Source: Sphingobacteriales bacterium (GTDB taxonomy: Bacteria; Bacteroidota; Bacteroidia; Chitinophagales; UBA2359). From it: 64,000 nucleotides of DNA. The position numbers and the translations under genes are program-made. The DNA lies in assembly GCA_016718845.1 (NCBI GenBank), contig JADKCK010000009.1, positions 62,001-126,000 on the forward strand, in the 5' to 3' direction. The notes beneath the pieces are model-generated. The model worked only from the letters and a program-made list of their open reading frames with translations. It was not told the origin of the DNA and did no database searches. Of this stretch, positions 1-8,388 are shown piece by piece (the first letter of the stretch is position 1; each line of letters opens with the position of its first letter).

Positions 1-35
1 TCAATATTTTGTAAAAAATAATTTTTTTGCGAGCC

Positions 36-96
36 AAAACAATACAAAATGCGTACCTTGGTAGACTTTGGCAAAACAATACAAAATACGCACCTT
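36..96. repeat. Short direct repeat near window start
   Basis: A segment beginning caaaacaatacaaaatgcgt at 36 recurs at 72 with two mismatches over about 25 bases. No gene is supported here. It lies just upstream of the first dispersed-repeat copy. Confidence 0.5.
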
Positions 97-210
97 TTTA
101 TTCGGTTTTTTGTCCAATAAAAATGACTTCATTATTCACAATTTCGGTCAAATAATGCTTATTGTCTTGCTTGTTATTGTGGTTGCGGATTTTGTTTTTG
201 CTTGTTTGTA

Positions 211-402
211 TTATTTCAAACGGCGTCTAAGGCACCGCCGATGGTTAGTTACATTAGCTGCCATCGTTTAGCCTGCAAAGATAAACTAAAGAAATGGAAA
301 TAGAAATGATTTTCAAAAAAAGGAAAAATAATTTTTGGGCTTTTCCTATCCGTATTTGGTTCAAATGAGTAAAAATATTTGGACAAATGGCGTTAGCTTG
401 CG
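211..402 (-). repeat. Dispersed accessory repeat, copy 1
   Basis: First of five related copies of a roughly 110-200 bp AT-rich repeat (others near 1511-1620, 8016-8216, 11671-11875, 15125-15327). It has a GC-rich end (ggcgtctaaggcaccgccga), an A/T-rich core containing gattttcaaaaaaag, and the conserved end segment ctatccgtatttggttcaaa. Read on the minus strand, the core ends in TATCTTTG, which matches the Bacteroidota -7 element. Between 1 and 691 I see only this repeat, the repeat at 483-611 and a terminator; no convincing gene. Confidence 0.7.
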
Positions 403-482
403 TTTTGCTTTGTAGGGTTGTGCATGCATGTTTTGAACATTGCAAGCGGGTAATTAGACCTACTACTCCTGATGGCAACGTT

Positions 483-611
483 GTTTGAAATCAATTTGTT
501 TGGCAAATGCTGAATTAGGCTAAAAAAAACGCCCTACCATAATTGGCAGGGCGTTTTTTTTGTTGGATATTTAGGATGGGGGGGGATTGGTTTGGAGGGG
601 GCGAAGGTGGG
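483..611. repeat. Flanking duplicate block, copy 1
   Basis: About 130 bp starting gtttgaaatcaatttgttt, passing through a GCCCT hairpin terminator and ending ggagggggcgaaggtggg. It recurs at 1675-1808 in the same orientation, so the PIN toxin-antitoxin pair lies between two direct copies. Confidence 0.75.
520..560. terminator. Hairpin terminator, bidirectional
   Basis: Stem aaacgccct / agggcgttt with A-run before and T-run after, so it can act on both strands. It lies 3' of the minus-strand PIN toxin gene. Confidence 0.75.
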
Positions 612-691
612 GGAAAGTTCAAATTTAGTACAAAAGCCCAAATTACGCACATCTGCCCCTTTTTCATAAATACAATGTTGTGGGTTTGTGC

Positions 692-1114
692 TTATTCTTG
701 TGGCTGATGATTTTCCCAATATTCCTTTGGTGTTACGATTTTGGTTTGTTTGTAAGTTGCAAAAGTAAAATCTGTTGTGTTGCCAGTAATAACAAAGTCC
801 GCCAAGCAAACATCTGCAAGTTCTAAAATCATATTATCGTCTTTATCTGAAATTAAGTCAAGTTGAATGGTGGGTTTGTATTTTTGAGCTTTTCTCTCAA
901 TGTCTGCCAACAAACTTTCTGCTCTGTGAAAAAAGTCTTGAAATTTGGCAAATTTTGGGCGTGATAAAACTTCGTAATATTCAGCCAAAAGTTGTTCAGA
1001 AATACAGCATTCAAATTTGTCTACTACAAACAATTCGTAAATAATGCGATAAGGATAACTTCGTTGTATAATGGAAGATACCAATACATTTGTATCAATA
1101 ACTATTTTTTGCAT
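692..1114 (-). CDS. PIN-domain toxin, COG1569-like
   Basis: This 140-residue protein is a putative endoribonuclease toxin. It starts MQKIVIDTNVLVSS, with the first acidic PIN residue at Asp7. The middle carries SEQLLAEYYEVL, which supplies the Glu, and the C-terminal half carries DKDDNMILELA and ADFVITGNTTDF, the remaining acidic residues of the PIN fold. Length and order match the putative toxin component, PIN family (COG1569). Its start overlaps the upstream small gene by 20 bases, the usual arrangement of a type II toxin-antitoxin pair. Target RNA is unknown. Confidence 0.85.
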   Translation of the reverse strand: MQKIVIDTNVLVSSIIQRSYPYRIIYELFVVDKFECCISEQLLAEYYEVLSRPKFAKFQDFFHRAESLLADIERKAQKYKPTIQLDLISDKDDNMILELADVCLADFVITGNTTDFTFATYKQTKIVTPKEYWENHQPQE

Positions 1115-1325
1115 TTTTGCGTACTGCTTTTACTTCGTTAGTGATTTCGTCCATTGTCATTTTAGAAAGTCCGTGTTTCTCTGCGAGTTCTATGCACTTA
1201 TCTATATTTTGACGCATCAATTCTCTACTAACAAGTTCTATAAACTCTGTAAAGTTTAATTTTTCGGTTTTAATCCCAAATTTATTATATTCTATGTCTG
1301 ATATGACAATATTTAGTGTCCTCAT
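1095..1325 (-). CDS. Probable antitoxin partner of PIN toxin
   Basis: This 76-residue protein starts MRTLNIVISDIEYNKFGI and is mostly predicted helical. It contains SKMTMDEITNEVKAVRK near its C-terminus. The antitoxin role is inferred from position: it lies directly upstream of the PIN toxin and overlaps it by 20 bases. I do not recognise a named DNA-binding fold. The C-terminal ITNEVKAVRK segment resembles the ending common in antitoxins paired with COG1569 toxins. Confidence 0.7.
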   Translation of the reverse strand: MRTLNIVISDIEYNKFGIKTEKLNFTEFIELVSRELMRQNIDKCIELAEKHGLSKMTMDEITNEVKAVRKNAKNSY

Positions 1326-1346
1326 TGTTTAGCTATTTTAGTACAA

Positions 1347-1403
1347 ATAAATAACGTAATTTTTAGTCAAATGTTTTGTTTAACGTTTTTTTTTTAGCAT
1401 AAC
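1347..1403 (-). repeat. Cassette-boundary direct repeat, copy 1
   Basis: The segment aaataacgtaatttttagtc continues as aaatgttttgtttaacg plus a T-run and ends agcataac. It is almost identical to 7060-7112. On the minus strand each copy follows a long palindrome and precedes a gene block: the toxin-antitoxin pair here, the methyltransferase/carotenoid block at the other copy. Confidence 0.75.
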
Positions 1404-1725
1404 CTACAATGGTTTGCGGCTTACCGAAGGTGGCGGGCTTTTCAGCACAAATGTTTATTCGGATTACCAAACTTTCGGCTACCACAAAACTGTCTGCGGA
1501 GCACGAAACTGCCATAGTTTAGCATTGCAAAGGTACAATAAAAAAATGAAAATAAGAAATGATTTTCAAAAAAAAGAAAAAATAATTTCGGGGCTTTTTC
1601 TATCGGTACTTTGGTCAACACCTCTTTGTAATTGCTATTCGCCGCTGCATATTTATTTGTGAACATTGCAATTTGTTTGAAATCAATTTGTTTCGCCGAA
1701 GCTGCGAGTTAGGCTAAAAAAAACG
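1384..1725. repeat. Palindromic element with terminal inverted repeats, attC-like
   Basis: The left end (cgttttttttttagcataac, 1384-1403) is the imperfect inverse complement of the right end (gttaggctaaaaaaaacg, 1708-1725). Inner arms gcggcttaccgaa and cgccgaagctgc also pair loosely. A dispersed-repeat copy (1511-1620) sits in the loop. The outer boxes resemble the integron R-box pair (RYYYAAC/GTTRRRY), with GTTAGGC on the right matching exactly. Function as a recombination site is inferred. Confidence 0.45.
1511..1620 (-). repeat. Dispersed accessory repeat, copy 2
   Basis: This shorter copy keeps the core gaaatgattttcaaaaaaaa and ctatcggtactttggtc. On the minus strand it contains TACCTTTG, the -7 box conserved in the family. 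It is nested inside the palindromic element at 1384-1725. Confidence 0.65.
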
Positions 1726-1808
1726 CCCTACCATGATTGGCAGGGCGTTTTTTTGTTGTTCGATACTTAAAATGGAGAGGGACGGTTTTGGAGGGGGCGA
1801 AGGTGGGT
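1675..1808. repeat. Flanking duplicate block, copy 2
   Basis: Same order of elements as 483-611: gtttgaaatcaatttgttt, GCCCT hairpin, then ggagggggcgaaggtggg. From here to 1951 there is no gene. Confidence 0.75.
1714..1756. terminator. Hairpin terminator, bidirectional
   Basis: Stem aaacgccct / agggcgttt flanked by A-run and T-run, nearly identical to the one at 520-560. It lies 3' of the minus-strand carotenoid operon and could end its transcript. Confidence 0.75.
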
Positions 1809-1951
1809 ACTATATGGGGTGAAACGGGTTTGCTTTATATGGTGCTGGAATGCGCTAAAAGATGGGCATAAAAATTATAGCCCCATGTGCAGGGTTAAAC
1901 TAGTGCAAAACCTTTAATAGTTGCACTTAAACCATATCAAAAATAGGTTTA

Positions 1952-3101
1952 TCAAAAGCCATAAATTATTCTTTTCAGCACAGCTTTTGCAAAACGCATT
2001 GACGGCACTGATTTAATGATTTTTAAATCTTCGGTGAGTGAAGATTCCTCATCTAAAAATTTAAAAATAGTTTGAATTTTAGTTTTTTTAAATAAACTTG
2101 AAAACAAATTGGGACCTTCTTCATTATGCTGCGCCAGCACGTCTAAAAAAAACAAATCGTAAAACCAAAATTTAGATGGTTTGGTAAACTTGCTCAAGTT
2201 TTGTTCTTTTTTTAAAAATGTTAGCAGTTGCTTTGTTTTTTTGGTGGTATTTCTAAAAGTGTAACCCGTGCTGGCTTTTGTCCAACCTCCGGCTGTTCCA
2301 ATGTTTATCACGTTTTTGGTGTTATACTCCTGAAACTTATAAGAAGTCATCGGTATAGTGCCACGCTCTGTTTCTTCTATCGTATAGTTTTCAATGCCCT
2401 TATCTTTTAAATAGGCAAGTATGGCTTTTTCGTAAGCATCTTTTGTAAGTAATTTTTCAGAAAATAATGTGTACTCAATCAAGGCTTCAGTTTTTGAACT
2501 TGGCAACACGTACATAAATGCCGTAGTTCCGTTTTGTGGAATTTCAAAATCCATAAAAGTTGCTACCTCATCATCAAATTCGTTTTTTTGAGTTTTAATA
2601 AACCAACCTATAAAATGTTGTTGCAGCACCGGATATTTTTCCTGCGTTAAGTAGTGCTTATTAAACTCAATACTATTAATGACCTTTGGCCCTTTAAAAC
2701 TACCTTCATCTGTAATTACCTCAACATCGTTGTCGTGCTCCAAAATAGATTTAACTATTGAGTTTATAAATTTAATATTCGGTTTTTTATCTATAACATC
2801 CCAAAGTCCTTTATAAAACTTTTGCACTCCTTATCATTTTATAGTGATAAGGAGTTGCATCTGTAACCTTTGAATAATCATTGCTTCCGAAATATATTTT
2901 TGGCCATGTTTTATGCAAAAGTTCGTCCCATTCACCTTCGCCATTTTCCCAGAAACACCAGGTGCGGTTGTTGGTTAGGTTTTTATTTTTATCAATAATA
3001 ATAATAGATTTATTGTCAAAATAAGCATCACAAGCCATTCTATAGGCTAAAATTAATCCAGCAGCACCTACTCCGGTAATGATATAATCTGTCTTTGTCA
3101 T
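1952..3101 (-). pseudogene. crtY: Lycopene cyclase CrtY, frameshifted
   Basis: CrtY-type cyclases form beta-ionone rings on lycopene-like carotenoids. The N-terminal piece (2811-3101) starts MTKTDYIITGVGAAGLILAY, a GxGxxG dinucleotide-binding motif, and includes RTWCFWE, typical of bacterial CrtY. The rest (1952-2827) continues from FYKGLWDVI through EYTLFSEKLL and GTAGGWTKASTGYTF to the C-terminus. The two frames overlap at about 2811-2827, where one base has been lost or gained near an A-run; joined they give about 385 residues, the normal CrtY length. The start codon directly follows the stop of the CruF-like gene, so it is last in the operon. It may be a true pseudogene or a sequencing error. 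Confidence 0.85.
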
Positions 3102-3737
3102 TTATGTAAAAAGAAATACGGTGAAAAACACAACAATTGAAATAAATACATGCCATGAAATTATTTTATCGGACAACACATTTAGTCTTTGGTACCCTAA
3201 ATGTGATAAAAACGCAATTATAAGCCAAGCTATGTAATTTTGAACAGGCACAACTTTGCCTTCAAATTCCCAAAAATCAAATCGCGGAGCCGATACTTCA
3301 ATAATCAGGTCTAGTATGGTCATAAGCACAGCTCCAATTAAAGCCGAAAACCAACTATTTTTTGTAAAATGTTTAGCTACATCTGCGGTAATAAATGTGA
3401 GGATTGCCCAGTTCGTACAAATCAAAAGTGGTACACCAAATACTTTATATCCTAGGTTATTGCCATAGGTATAGCTTCCAAAAATAAGTCCGTAATTAAC
3501 CCCTAAAGCTTCTGAAACAAAACCTAAAGTGAATGGTATAAAAAATGCCAGCAACGTTTTTAAACCCCAATTTTTAATATTACATAATACTATGAGCGCA
3601 GTTAATAATAAATTGAGTGGCGTTAGTGATAAGAACCAATTTTGATGTTGCGATAAAATGCCAAGAATACCCGAGATAGTAAAAAGCCATAAAAGACCAA
3701 TACTAATAGCAATTTTATGTTTTGAAACTACTATCAT
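3102..3737 (-). CDS. cruF: Carotenoid 1,2-hydratase, CruF-like membrane protein
   Basis: This 211-residue protein has about six membrane segments and the conserved block NYGLIFGSYTYGNNLG followed by GVPLLICTNWAIL. Together with DLIIEVSAPRFDFWEF these identify the DUF422/CruF family, membrane enzymes that hydrate the psi end of acyclic or monocyclic carotenoids to give a 1'-hydroxyl. Its start overlaps the CrtD-like stop by 4 bases and its stop abuts the crtY start, so the genes are translationally coupled. The product would be consumed by the CrtD-like desaturase. Confidence 0.8.
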   Translation of the reverse strand: MIVVSKHKIAISIGLLWLFTISGILGILSQHQNWFLSLTPLNLLLTALIVLCNIKNWGLKTLLAFFIPFTLGFVSEALGVNYGLIFGSYTYGNNLGYKVFGVPLLICTNWAILTFITADVAKHFTKNSWFSALIGAVLMTILDLIIEVSAPRFDFWEFEGKVVPVQNYIAWLIIAFLSHLGYQRLNVLSDKIISWHVFISIVVFFTVFLFT

Positions 3738-5221
3738 TTTAAAACCGATTTTGAAATTAATTCAGAAACAATTTTACCAGATAACAAGCAAAGTGGAATG
3801 CCTCCACCGGGATGCACACTTCCGCCGCAGAAATATAGGTCGTCTATACTTCTTTTAAAATTTGGATGCCTTAAAAATGCAGCAAATTTGTTGTTAGATG
3901 AGGCACCATAAAGCGCTCCTTGGTAGCTTTGTGTTTTAGACTCTATCGTTCTTGGGTCTAAAATAGACTCATACACTATAAGTGGTTCGATATCTTTATT
4001 CAACAGTTTACTGATTTTAGCAATAACATTGGTTCTGGTTCTTGCGATTATTTCGTCCCAATCCTGGCCTGTATTACAAGGAACATTCACCATAGTAAAC
4101 CAGTTTTCGCAACCTTGTGGAGCATCGGTTGGTTCATCTTTGGAAGTGATGTTAATGTAAACCGTGGGGTCGTTATGCACATCTTTTTTATTGAAAATAT
4201 AATCGAACTCTGCACTATAATCTTCTGAAAAAAAGATATTATGTAAATCTAATTGCGGAAAGGTATGTTCTATTCCCCAATAAAAAATTAAGGCTGAACT
4301 ACTGCGCGGTTGCGATAGCATTTTTTCGGGTGCCTTTTGCTTTGGCAATAATGTTCTGTATGTTGGAACTACATCGGCATTAGATACCACGATATTGAAC
4401 AGTTTTATTTCGTTATTTAATCGAATGCCGGTGGCTTTATTATTTTCGACAATAATTTCTTGTACCTTTTTATTAAACTGAAATTCGACACCAATATCTT
4501 TTGCCAATTCGAATAAACTCATCGTTATTTGATGCATTCCTCCTTTTGGAAAATAGGTCCCATAATATTGCTCTAAATGCGGTATCATAGACATTATTCC
4601 GGGTGTTTGATAAGGATTAGAACCATTGTAAGTAGCAAATCTGTTAAAAAACTGAACTAATTTTTCGTTGTTGAATGAATTAGCATTGTAATCGGCAAGC
4701 GTTGTATTAATATCTAAGCTCGCAATATTAAAAACGGCTTTAATCACATCTTTACTAAAATAGGTAGCTAATTTATGAAGTGATTTTTCTAAAAACAAAC
4801 TCGCTGTGAGATTGTACTTCTTTTTACTTCTTTCAAAATAATTAATGAGTGATTGCTCTTCAACTCCGAATACTTTTGCAGCTGATTTCGCAAAATCGCT
4901 TGTATTTGCCAATGCGGAAAAAGTAGTACCGTCTTCAAAAAAGTAATTACAAATGATGCTTTTTCTTTTATAGCTAAAGTATTTTTCCATTGGCTGTTTG
5001 GCAACACCGAATAACTCTTCAACGTATTGAGGCATTGTAAATAAAGAAGGACCCATATCGAAGCGATAACCTTTTTCGCTAAATGCGGTAAGCTTACCAC
5101 CGGGATAATCATTTGCTTCAAAAACAACAACGTGATTGCCCATAGCTTGCAAACGAATTGCCGCAGCCAAACCTGCAATACCTGCACCAACTATAGCAAT
5201 ATTCTGAGCAGATGGTTTCAT
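3734..5221 (-). CDS. crtD: Phytoene-desaturase-family enzyme, probably CrtD 3,4-desaturase
   Basis: This FAD-dependent carotenoid desaturase has 495 residues. GAGIAG at residues 12-17 is the FAD-binding motif, followed by the family block FEANDYPGGKLT and FDMGPSLFTMP. The C-terminal motif reads GGSVHPGGGIPLCLLSGK; this form is closer to CrtD (1-hydroxycarotenoid 3,4-desaturase) than to the THPGAGIPG form usual in CrtI. Together with CruF and a CrtA-like hydroxylase this points to the 3',4'-didehydro step of myxol- or flexixanthin-type carotenoids. CrtI activity cannot be excluded. It starts 4 bases downstream of the CrtA-like stop. Confidence 0.8.
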   Translation of the reverse strand: MKPSAQNIAIVGAGIAGLAAAIRLQAMGNHVVVFEANDYPGGKLTAFSEKGYRFDMGPSLFTMPQYVEELFGVAKQPMEKYFSYKRKSIICNYFFEDGTTFSALANTSDFAKSAAKVFGVEEQSLINYFERSKKKYNLTASLFLEKSLHKLATYFSKDVIKAVFNIASLDINTTLADYNANSFNNEKLVQFFNRFATYNGSNPYQTPGIMSMIPHLEQYYGTYFPKGGMHQITMSLFELAKDIGVEFQFNKKVQEIIVENNKATGIRLNNEIKLFNIVVSNADVVPTYRTLLPKQKAPEKMLSQPRSSSALIFYWGIEHTFPQLDLHNIFFSEDYSAEFDYIFNKKDVHNDPTVYINITSKDEPTDAPQGCENWFTMVNVPCNTGQDWDEIIARTRTNVIAKISKLLNKDIEPLIVYESILDPRTIESKTQSYQGALYGASSNNKFAAFLRHPNFKRSIDDLYFCGGSVHPGGGIPLCLLSGKIVSELISKSVLK

Positions 5222-5225
5222 AAAT

Positions 5226-5927
5226 TTAAATTAAATTTTTAACGTTCACTCCGTTCCAGATTCCTTCAAATTTGCAGGGAACAAACCGGGCAAACATTTC
5301 TTCTTTGTACCAATTTAGTTTTCTTGTTAGTAAAACTACCTCGCGGTGTTTAGGATTTTTATAGGCATAATCAAGCATTTCGGCTTGCGTTTTCCATATA
5401 CTTATTGTTGCCTGCTGAATTAAAGGCCACTCGCCAACACCAATAGATAAAACAAGACCATTGTAACCCTCTAAACTTTGGCTTACCATGCCTACCTTAC
5501 TCCAAAAAGAAAATAATTTATTTAACCGAATACTTGCCCTTGTTAAGACTATTACTGGTTTATCAGATGCTAATTTTACACTTTTCTCAAACGGCTGAAC
5601 GCCATCCCACAGTCCATGAACTTCGGCTGTATTGAGGTAGGCAGTAAATAGTTCGCTGCTGCGTTTTCGATAGGCGTTAAAAAAAGAATTTTCTTTAAAA
5701 AACGCTTGAGCATTTGCTTCGGATTTCCAAACACAAAAAAGAACATACGTTCCAAAATTGGGTATGGAACTAAATCCATTTTTAGCACCTGAACCCAACA
5801 ACTTATAAAAAGTTAAACCTTCGATGTTTTTTAACGAGCTGTGTCCAAATTGCATTTGTGTAAATGCCCACCATGTATTTGAAAAACTTTCGACCTTAAA
5901 AAAGGTAGTTGTAATTATCTGACTCAT
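5226..5927 (-). CDS. CrtA-like carotenoid 2-hydroxylase/monooxygenase
   Basis: This 233-residue protein belongs to the spheroidene monooxygenase (CrtA) family. Family blocks are NTWWAFTQMQFGHSSL, FYKLLGSGAKNGFSS, PNFGTYVLFCVWKS and the C-terminal YKEEMFARFVPCKFEGIWNG. CrtA makes 2-keto carotenoids in purple bacteria, while a CrtA-related enzyme of a Flavobacterium acts as a 2-hydroxylase in myxol synthesis. Given the phylum and the CruF and CrtD neighbours, 2'-hydroxylation is the more likely activity. It is the first clear carotenoid gene of the minus-strand operon. Confidence 0.8.
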   Translation of the reverse strand: MSQIITTTFFKVESFSNTWWAFTQMQFGHSSLKNIEGLTFYKLLGSGAKNGFSSIPNFGTYVLFCVWKSEANAQAFFKENSFFNAYRKRSSELFTAYLNTAEVHGLWDGVQPFEKSVKLASDKPVIVLTRASIRLNKLFSFWSKVGMVSQSLEGYNGLVLSIGVGEWPLIQQATISIWKTQAEMLDYAYKNPKHREVVLLTRKLNWYKEEMFARFVPCKFEGIWNGVNVKNLI

Positions 5928-5972
5928 TAAACAAGAAAAGTTTTATAGCTGCTGTTATTTAAAATCATATCA

Positions 5973-6897
5973 TTATTTTTTTTCAATTACGACTAGTTGT
6001 ATTCCCATTGGAAAAAATTTTTCAAAAAGAAAAAATGGAAAGCTTACTGTTTTTAAAAATGCCAAAGGCCAAAATTTACTTTCCATACTATCAGACCAGT
6101 TTATTTGTTGCTGTTCCATTTTACCTAACCACCACAAAGTAAAGGCGTCTAAGGTACCGTACTTATGATGATCAATTATTTTCCATTTATCGCTATTGAA
6201 TAGCACCTGAAAACCTTTTTCAGAAAAAAGTGTCATGTGCCTCGGACTGTGCCACCCTTGCCAATATTGTTTTTGTTTTCTGGCGCTTATACTGTTGTAA
6301 TCGGGCACTTCAATAATTAATTTACCACCGGTGTTTAAACAATCGTAAAGTTTATTCACCGTTTCTTGTAGATTATAATCATGTTCAAGATAATGCCAAA
6401 GGGTTATTACATCAAACGTACAAGAGGGCTTAAAGTTCGCAATTGATGTTTTAATAAGTTGTAATTTGTCAAACTTGGTGTTTTTCCAGCCATTATCAGA
6501 AAAATCTATGCCTGTACCTTTAGCATTTAATTTTTGCAGTGCTAAATTTAAAAAGCTTGGGTTTCCACAACCTACATCGAGGGATAGTAAATGCTTTTTT
6601 AGATTTTAAATATCGAGCAACTAATTGCACCCTCTTACAATCAAGTGTTTGCTGGCTTCTTGCAACAAACAAACTGTATTTGCCCCATGCGGCAGCTCCT
6701 TTGTATGGTAAATAATTATCAGTATAGTAAGTATCTAATATTTCTTCTTTTACAGGATTAGTTAAAAAAACGGTATGGCATGAGGAGCATTTGTTGAAAA
6801 TATAGCGCTCTTGATTAGCCTTATGCATCAGCGCCTTGGTAGCAATGTAATAGCTGCCATTATCACTGCTGCAAACAGGGCAATTGACTGTTATCAT
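5973..6897 (-). pseudogene. Zinc-ribbon SAM methyltransferase, frameshifted
   Basis: The N-terminal part (6520-6897) starts MITVNCPVCSSDNGSYYI and contains a second pair of cysteines in FNKCSSCHTVF, a zinc ribbon typical of Methyltransf_23-type enzymes that act on sugars or lipids. After about 6600 the frame changes at a run of six A (minus strand). The next frame gives LSLDVGCGNPSFLNLA (SAM motif I), then DVITLWHYLEHD and VNKLYDCLNTGGKLIIEVPD, ending at 5973. Joined length is about 308 residues. It lies 45 bases upstream of the CrtA-like gene and may be first in that operon. A role in tailoring the carotenoid is possible but unproven. Confidence 0.75.
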
Positions 6898-7059
6898 TTT
6901 ATTATTTATGCATTTTTAATATTGGATAGATAAAATCCGATGCTGCGGCAAGCGGTTTTTACCTTATCTAGAGGGAAATTTTTTTATTAACTTACTGTTG
7001 TTACGCACGGGTGTTACCTAATAAAACCTTGTTATTGAAATAGGGTGCAAAACGTCAGT

Positions 7060-7112
7060 AAATAACGTAATTTTTAGTCAAATGTTTTGTTTAACGTTTT
7101 TTTTAGGATAAC
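7060..7112 (-). repeat. Cassette-boundary direct repeat, copy 2
   Basis: Nearly identical to 1347-1403 over about 50 bases (aaataacgtaatttttagtc ... taacg, T-run, ggataac). The two copies enclose the methyltransferase and carotenoid genes. Confidence 0.75.
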
Positions 7113-7300
7113 GAACAGGGCTTTGTGCAGGTTGGGGGTTTTGAAACTCTTCTGCTGGAACGTCTGCCGAGATAAATTACTGATGTTCAATTACTTACAA
7201 ATGTTCAGTAGGTTTCTGTCCGCCGAAACAAAAGTACAATAAAATTCTTAATGTTCAATTACTTCCGTCAGCCCCAGTTTGCTACAAACCCATGTTGGCA
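7113..7300. repeat. Long palindrome, attC-like, next to 3' end of gene
   Basis: The left arm contains aacagggctttgtgca, then ggttgggg. The right arm (7272-7297) is its imperfect inverse complement, ccccagtttgctacaaaccc followed by atgtt. The element starts only about 8 bases past the stop of the minus-strand gene at 7308-7868. Between 6898 and 7307 there is no gene. Role as a recombination site or strong RNA hairpin is inferred. Confidence 0.55.
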
Positions 7301-7307
7301 GCCATTT

Positions 7308-7868
7308 TTATTCCGCCGAGAAATCTTTTAGTTCTTCTAATTCCTTTGAAATTATATTTTCCCATTCTATTTGTTTGTCTAAAATTTCCCCAAAATCAGT
7401 TGCCAAGTCGTACTGAACTCGTCTTTTTGAAAAGTCAGTCATTACTTGTGAATTTAGTTCTTCCATTTTTATTTTGCCCCAAGTAATTTTCTTTCGGTTA
7501 TCGTACACAGATTTCCGGAAGCGTCGAACATAAATCTCTGCAATATCAAATAATGTCTGTTGATATTTAAGAGAAGTTACGACATTGTTGGTTGTGTCCA
7601 ACCATGAGGCACTTTTAATAAAATAATTTCTAATTTTCTTTTTATAATCTTTTGGCACACCAAATGTAAATGTACCAATGACGTTGTAGTCAATACTATA
7701 TTGTGCAAAAGAGTATGAACTTGAGACATTCCCAACGTTTATTTGAAAGTCATTTTGTTGTAATCTTCTGTCTTTACTCCAAAAAATATAGTTGCTGTCC
7801 GCAATAGATTTTTGTCCGAATGTAAGTGTCGAAATAGAAAAAGTCAGAATTAAAGTTAGAATTTTCAT
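7308..7868 (-). CDS. Secreted DUF922-like protein, degenerate active site
   Basis: This 186-residue protein begins with a signal peptide (MKILTLILTFSISTLTFGQ). The mature part has IFWSKDRRLQQNDFQ, which resembles the start of DUF922 proteins, a family related to secreted zinc proteases. The block YQQTLFDIAEIYVRRFRK aligns with the family pattern HEQxHFDIAEIYARxLRK, but both histidines are replaced. If the family assignment is right, the protein is probably catalytically inactive. A palindromic element follows its stop by a few bases, as a cassette gene would have. Confidence 0.55.
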   Translation of the reverse strand: MKILTLILTFSISTLTFGQKSIADSNYIFWSKDRRLQQNDFQINVGNVSSSYSFAQYSIDYNVIGTFTFGVPKDYKKKIRNYFIKSASWLDTTNNVVTSLKYQQTLFDIAEIYVRRFRKSVYDNRKKITWGKIKMEELNSQVMTDFSKRRVQYDLATDFGEILDKQIEWENIISKELEELKDFSAE

Positions 7869-8015
7869 ATGCTTCTTAAAATGGTTACCAACTAGTTAAT
7901 AGGCATAACTATACATTTTTTCAAGTAATTTATTAAAAAATATGGTTAATATTTTATTTTATAATAAATTGATTATCAATATTTTATAAAAACACTTTAT
8001 TTTTGCCTGTGTATA

Positions 8016-8216
8016 ATTATTCCAAATGGCGTCTACGGCACAGCCGATGGTCGGTTACATTAACTACCGCCTTTTAGTCGTACAAAGGTAGAATAAAGAA
8101 ATGGAAATAGAAAATAATTTTCAAAAAAAAAAAACAAATAATTTCGGGGCTTTCCTATCTGTACTTTGGTTAGCAATGAGTAACAGATAAGTTGACCAAA
8201 TAGAGCGGTAGTTTGC
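8016..8216 (-). repeat. Dispersed accessory repeat, copy 3
   Basis: Well-preserved copy starting ccaaatggcgtctacggcac, with core gaaaataattttcaaaaaaa and end segment ctatctgtactttggttagc. The minus strand contains the -7 box TACCTTTG. Apart from this repeat and a terminator, 7869-8388 holds no gene. Confidence 0.75.
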
Positions 8217-8275
8217 TTTTTGCTTTGTGTTTGCATTGTCTCGTTCTTTATTATTCGTTGTGCCTATTTTATTGC

Positions 8276-8319
8276 ACAAAAAAACACACCTTGCTTATTT
8301 GCAAGGTGTGTTTTTTTTA
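8276..8319. terminator. Hairpin terminator, bidirectional
   Basis: Stem aaaacacaccttgc (8281-8294) / gcaaggtgtgtttt (8301-8314) with A-run before and T-run after. It follows the stop of the minus-strand M16 peptidase gene. Confidence 0.8.
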
Positions 8320-8388
8320 TCTGGCTAGATGATGTGGTTTATTGCTTGTAAAGTTAATTGTTTTACAAATATAATCAGCAATAGGTAT

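Noticed and set aside
1414..1666. Small open frames in both strands of the palindromic element
   Set aside because: They lie in repeat sequence shared with other copies and have no conserved protein features.
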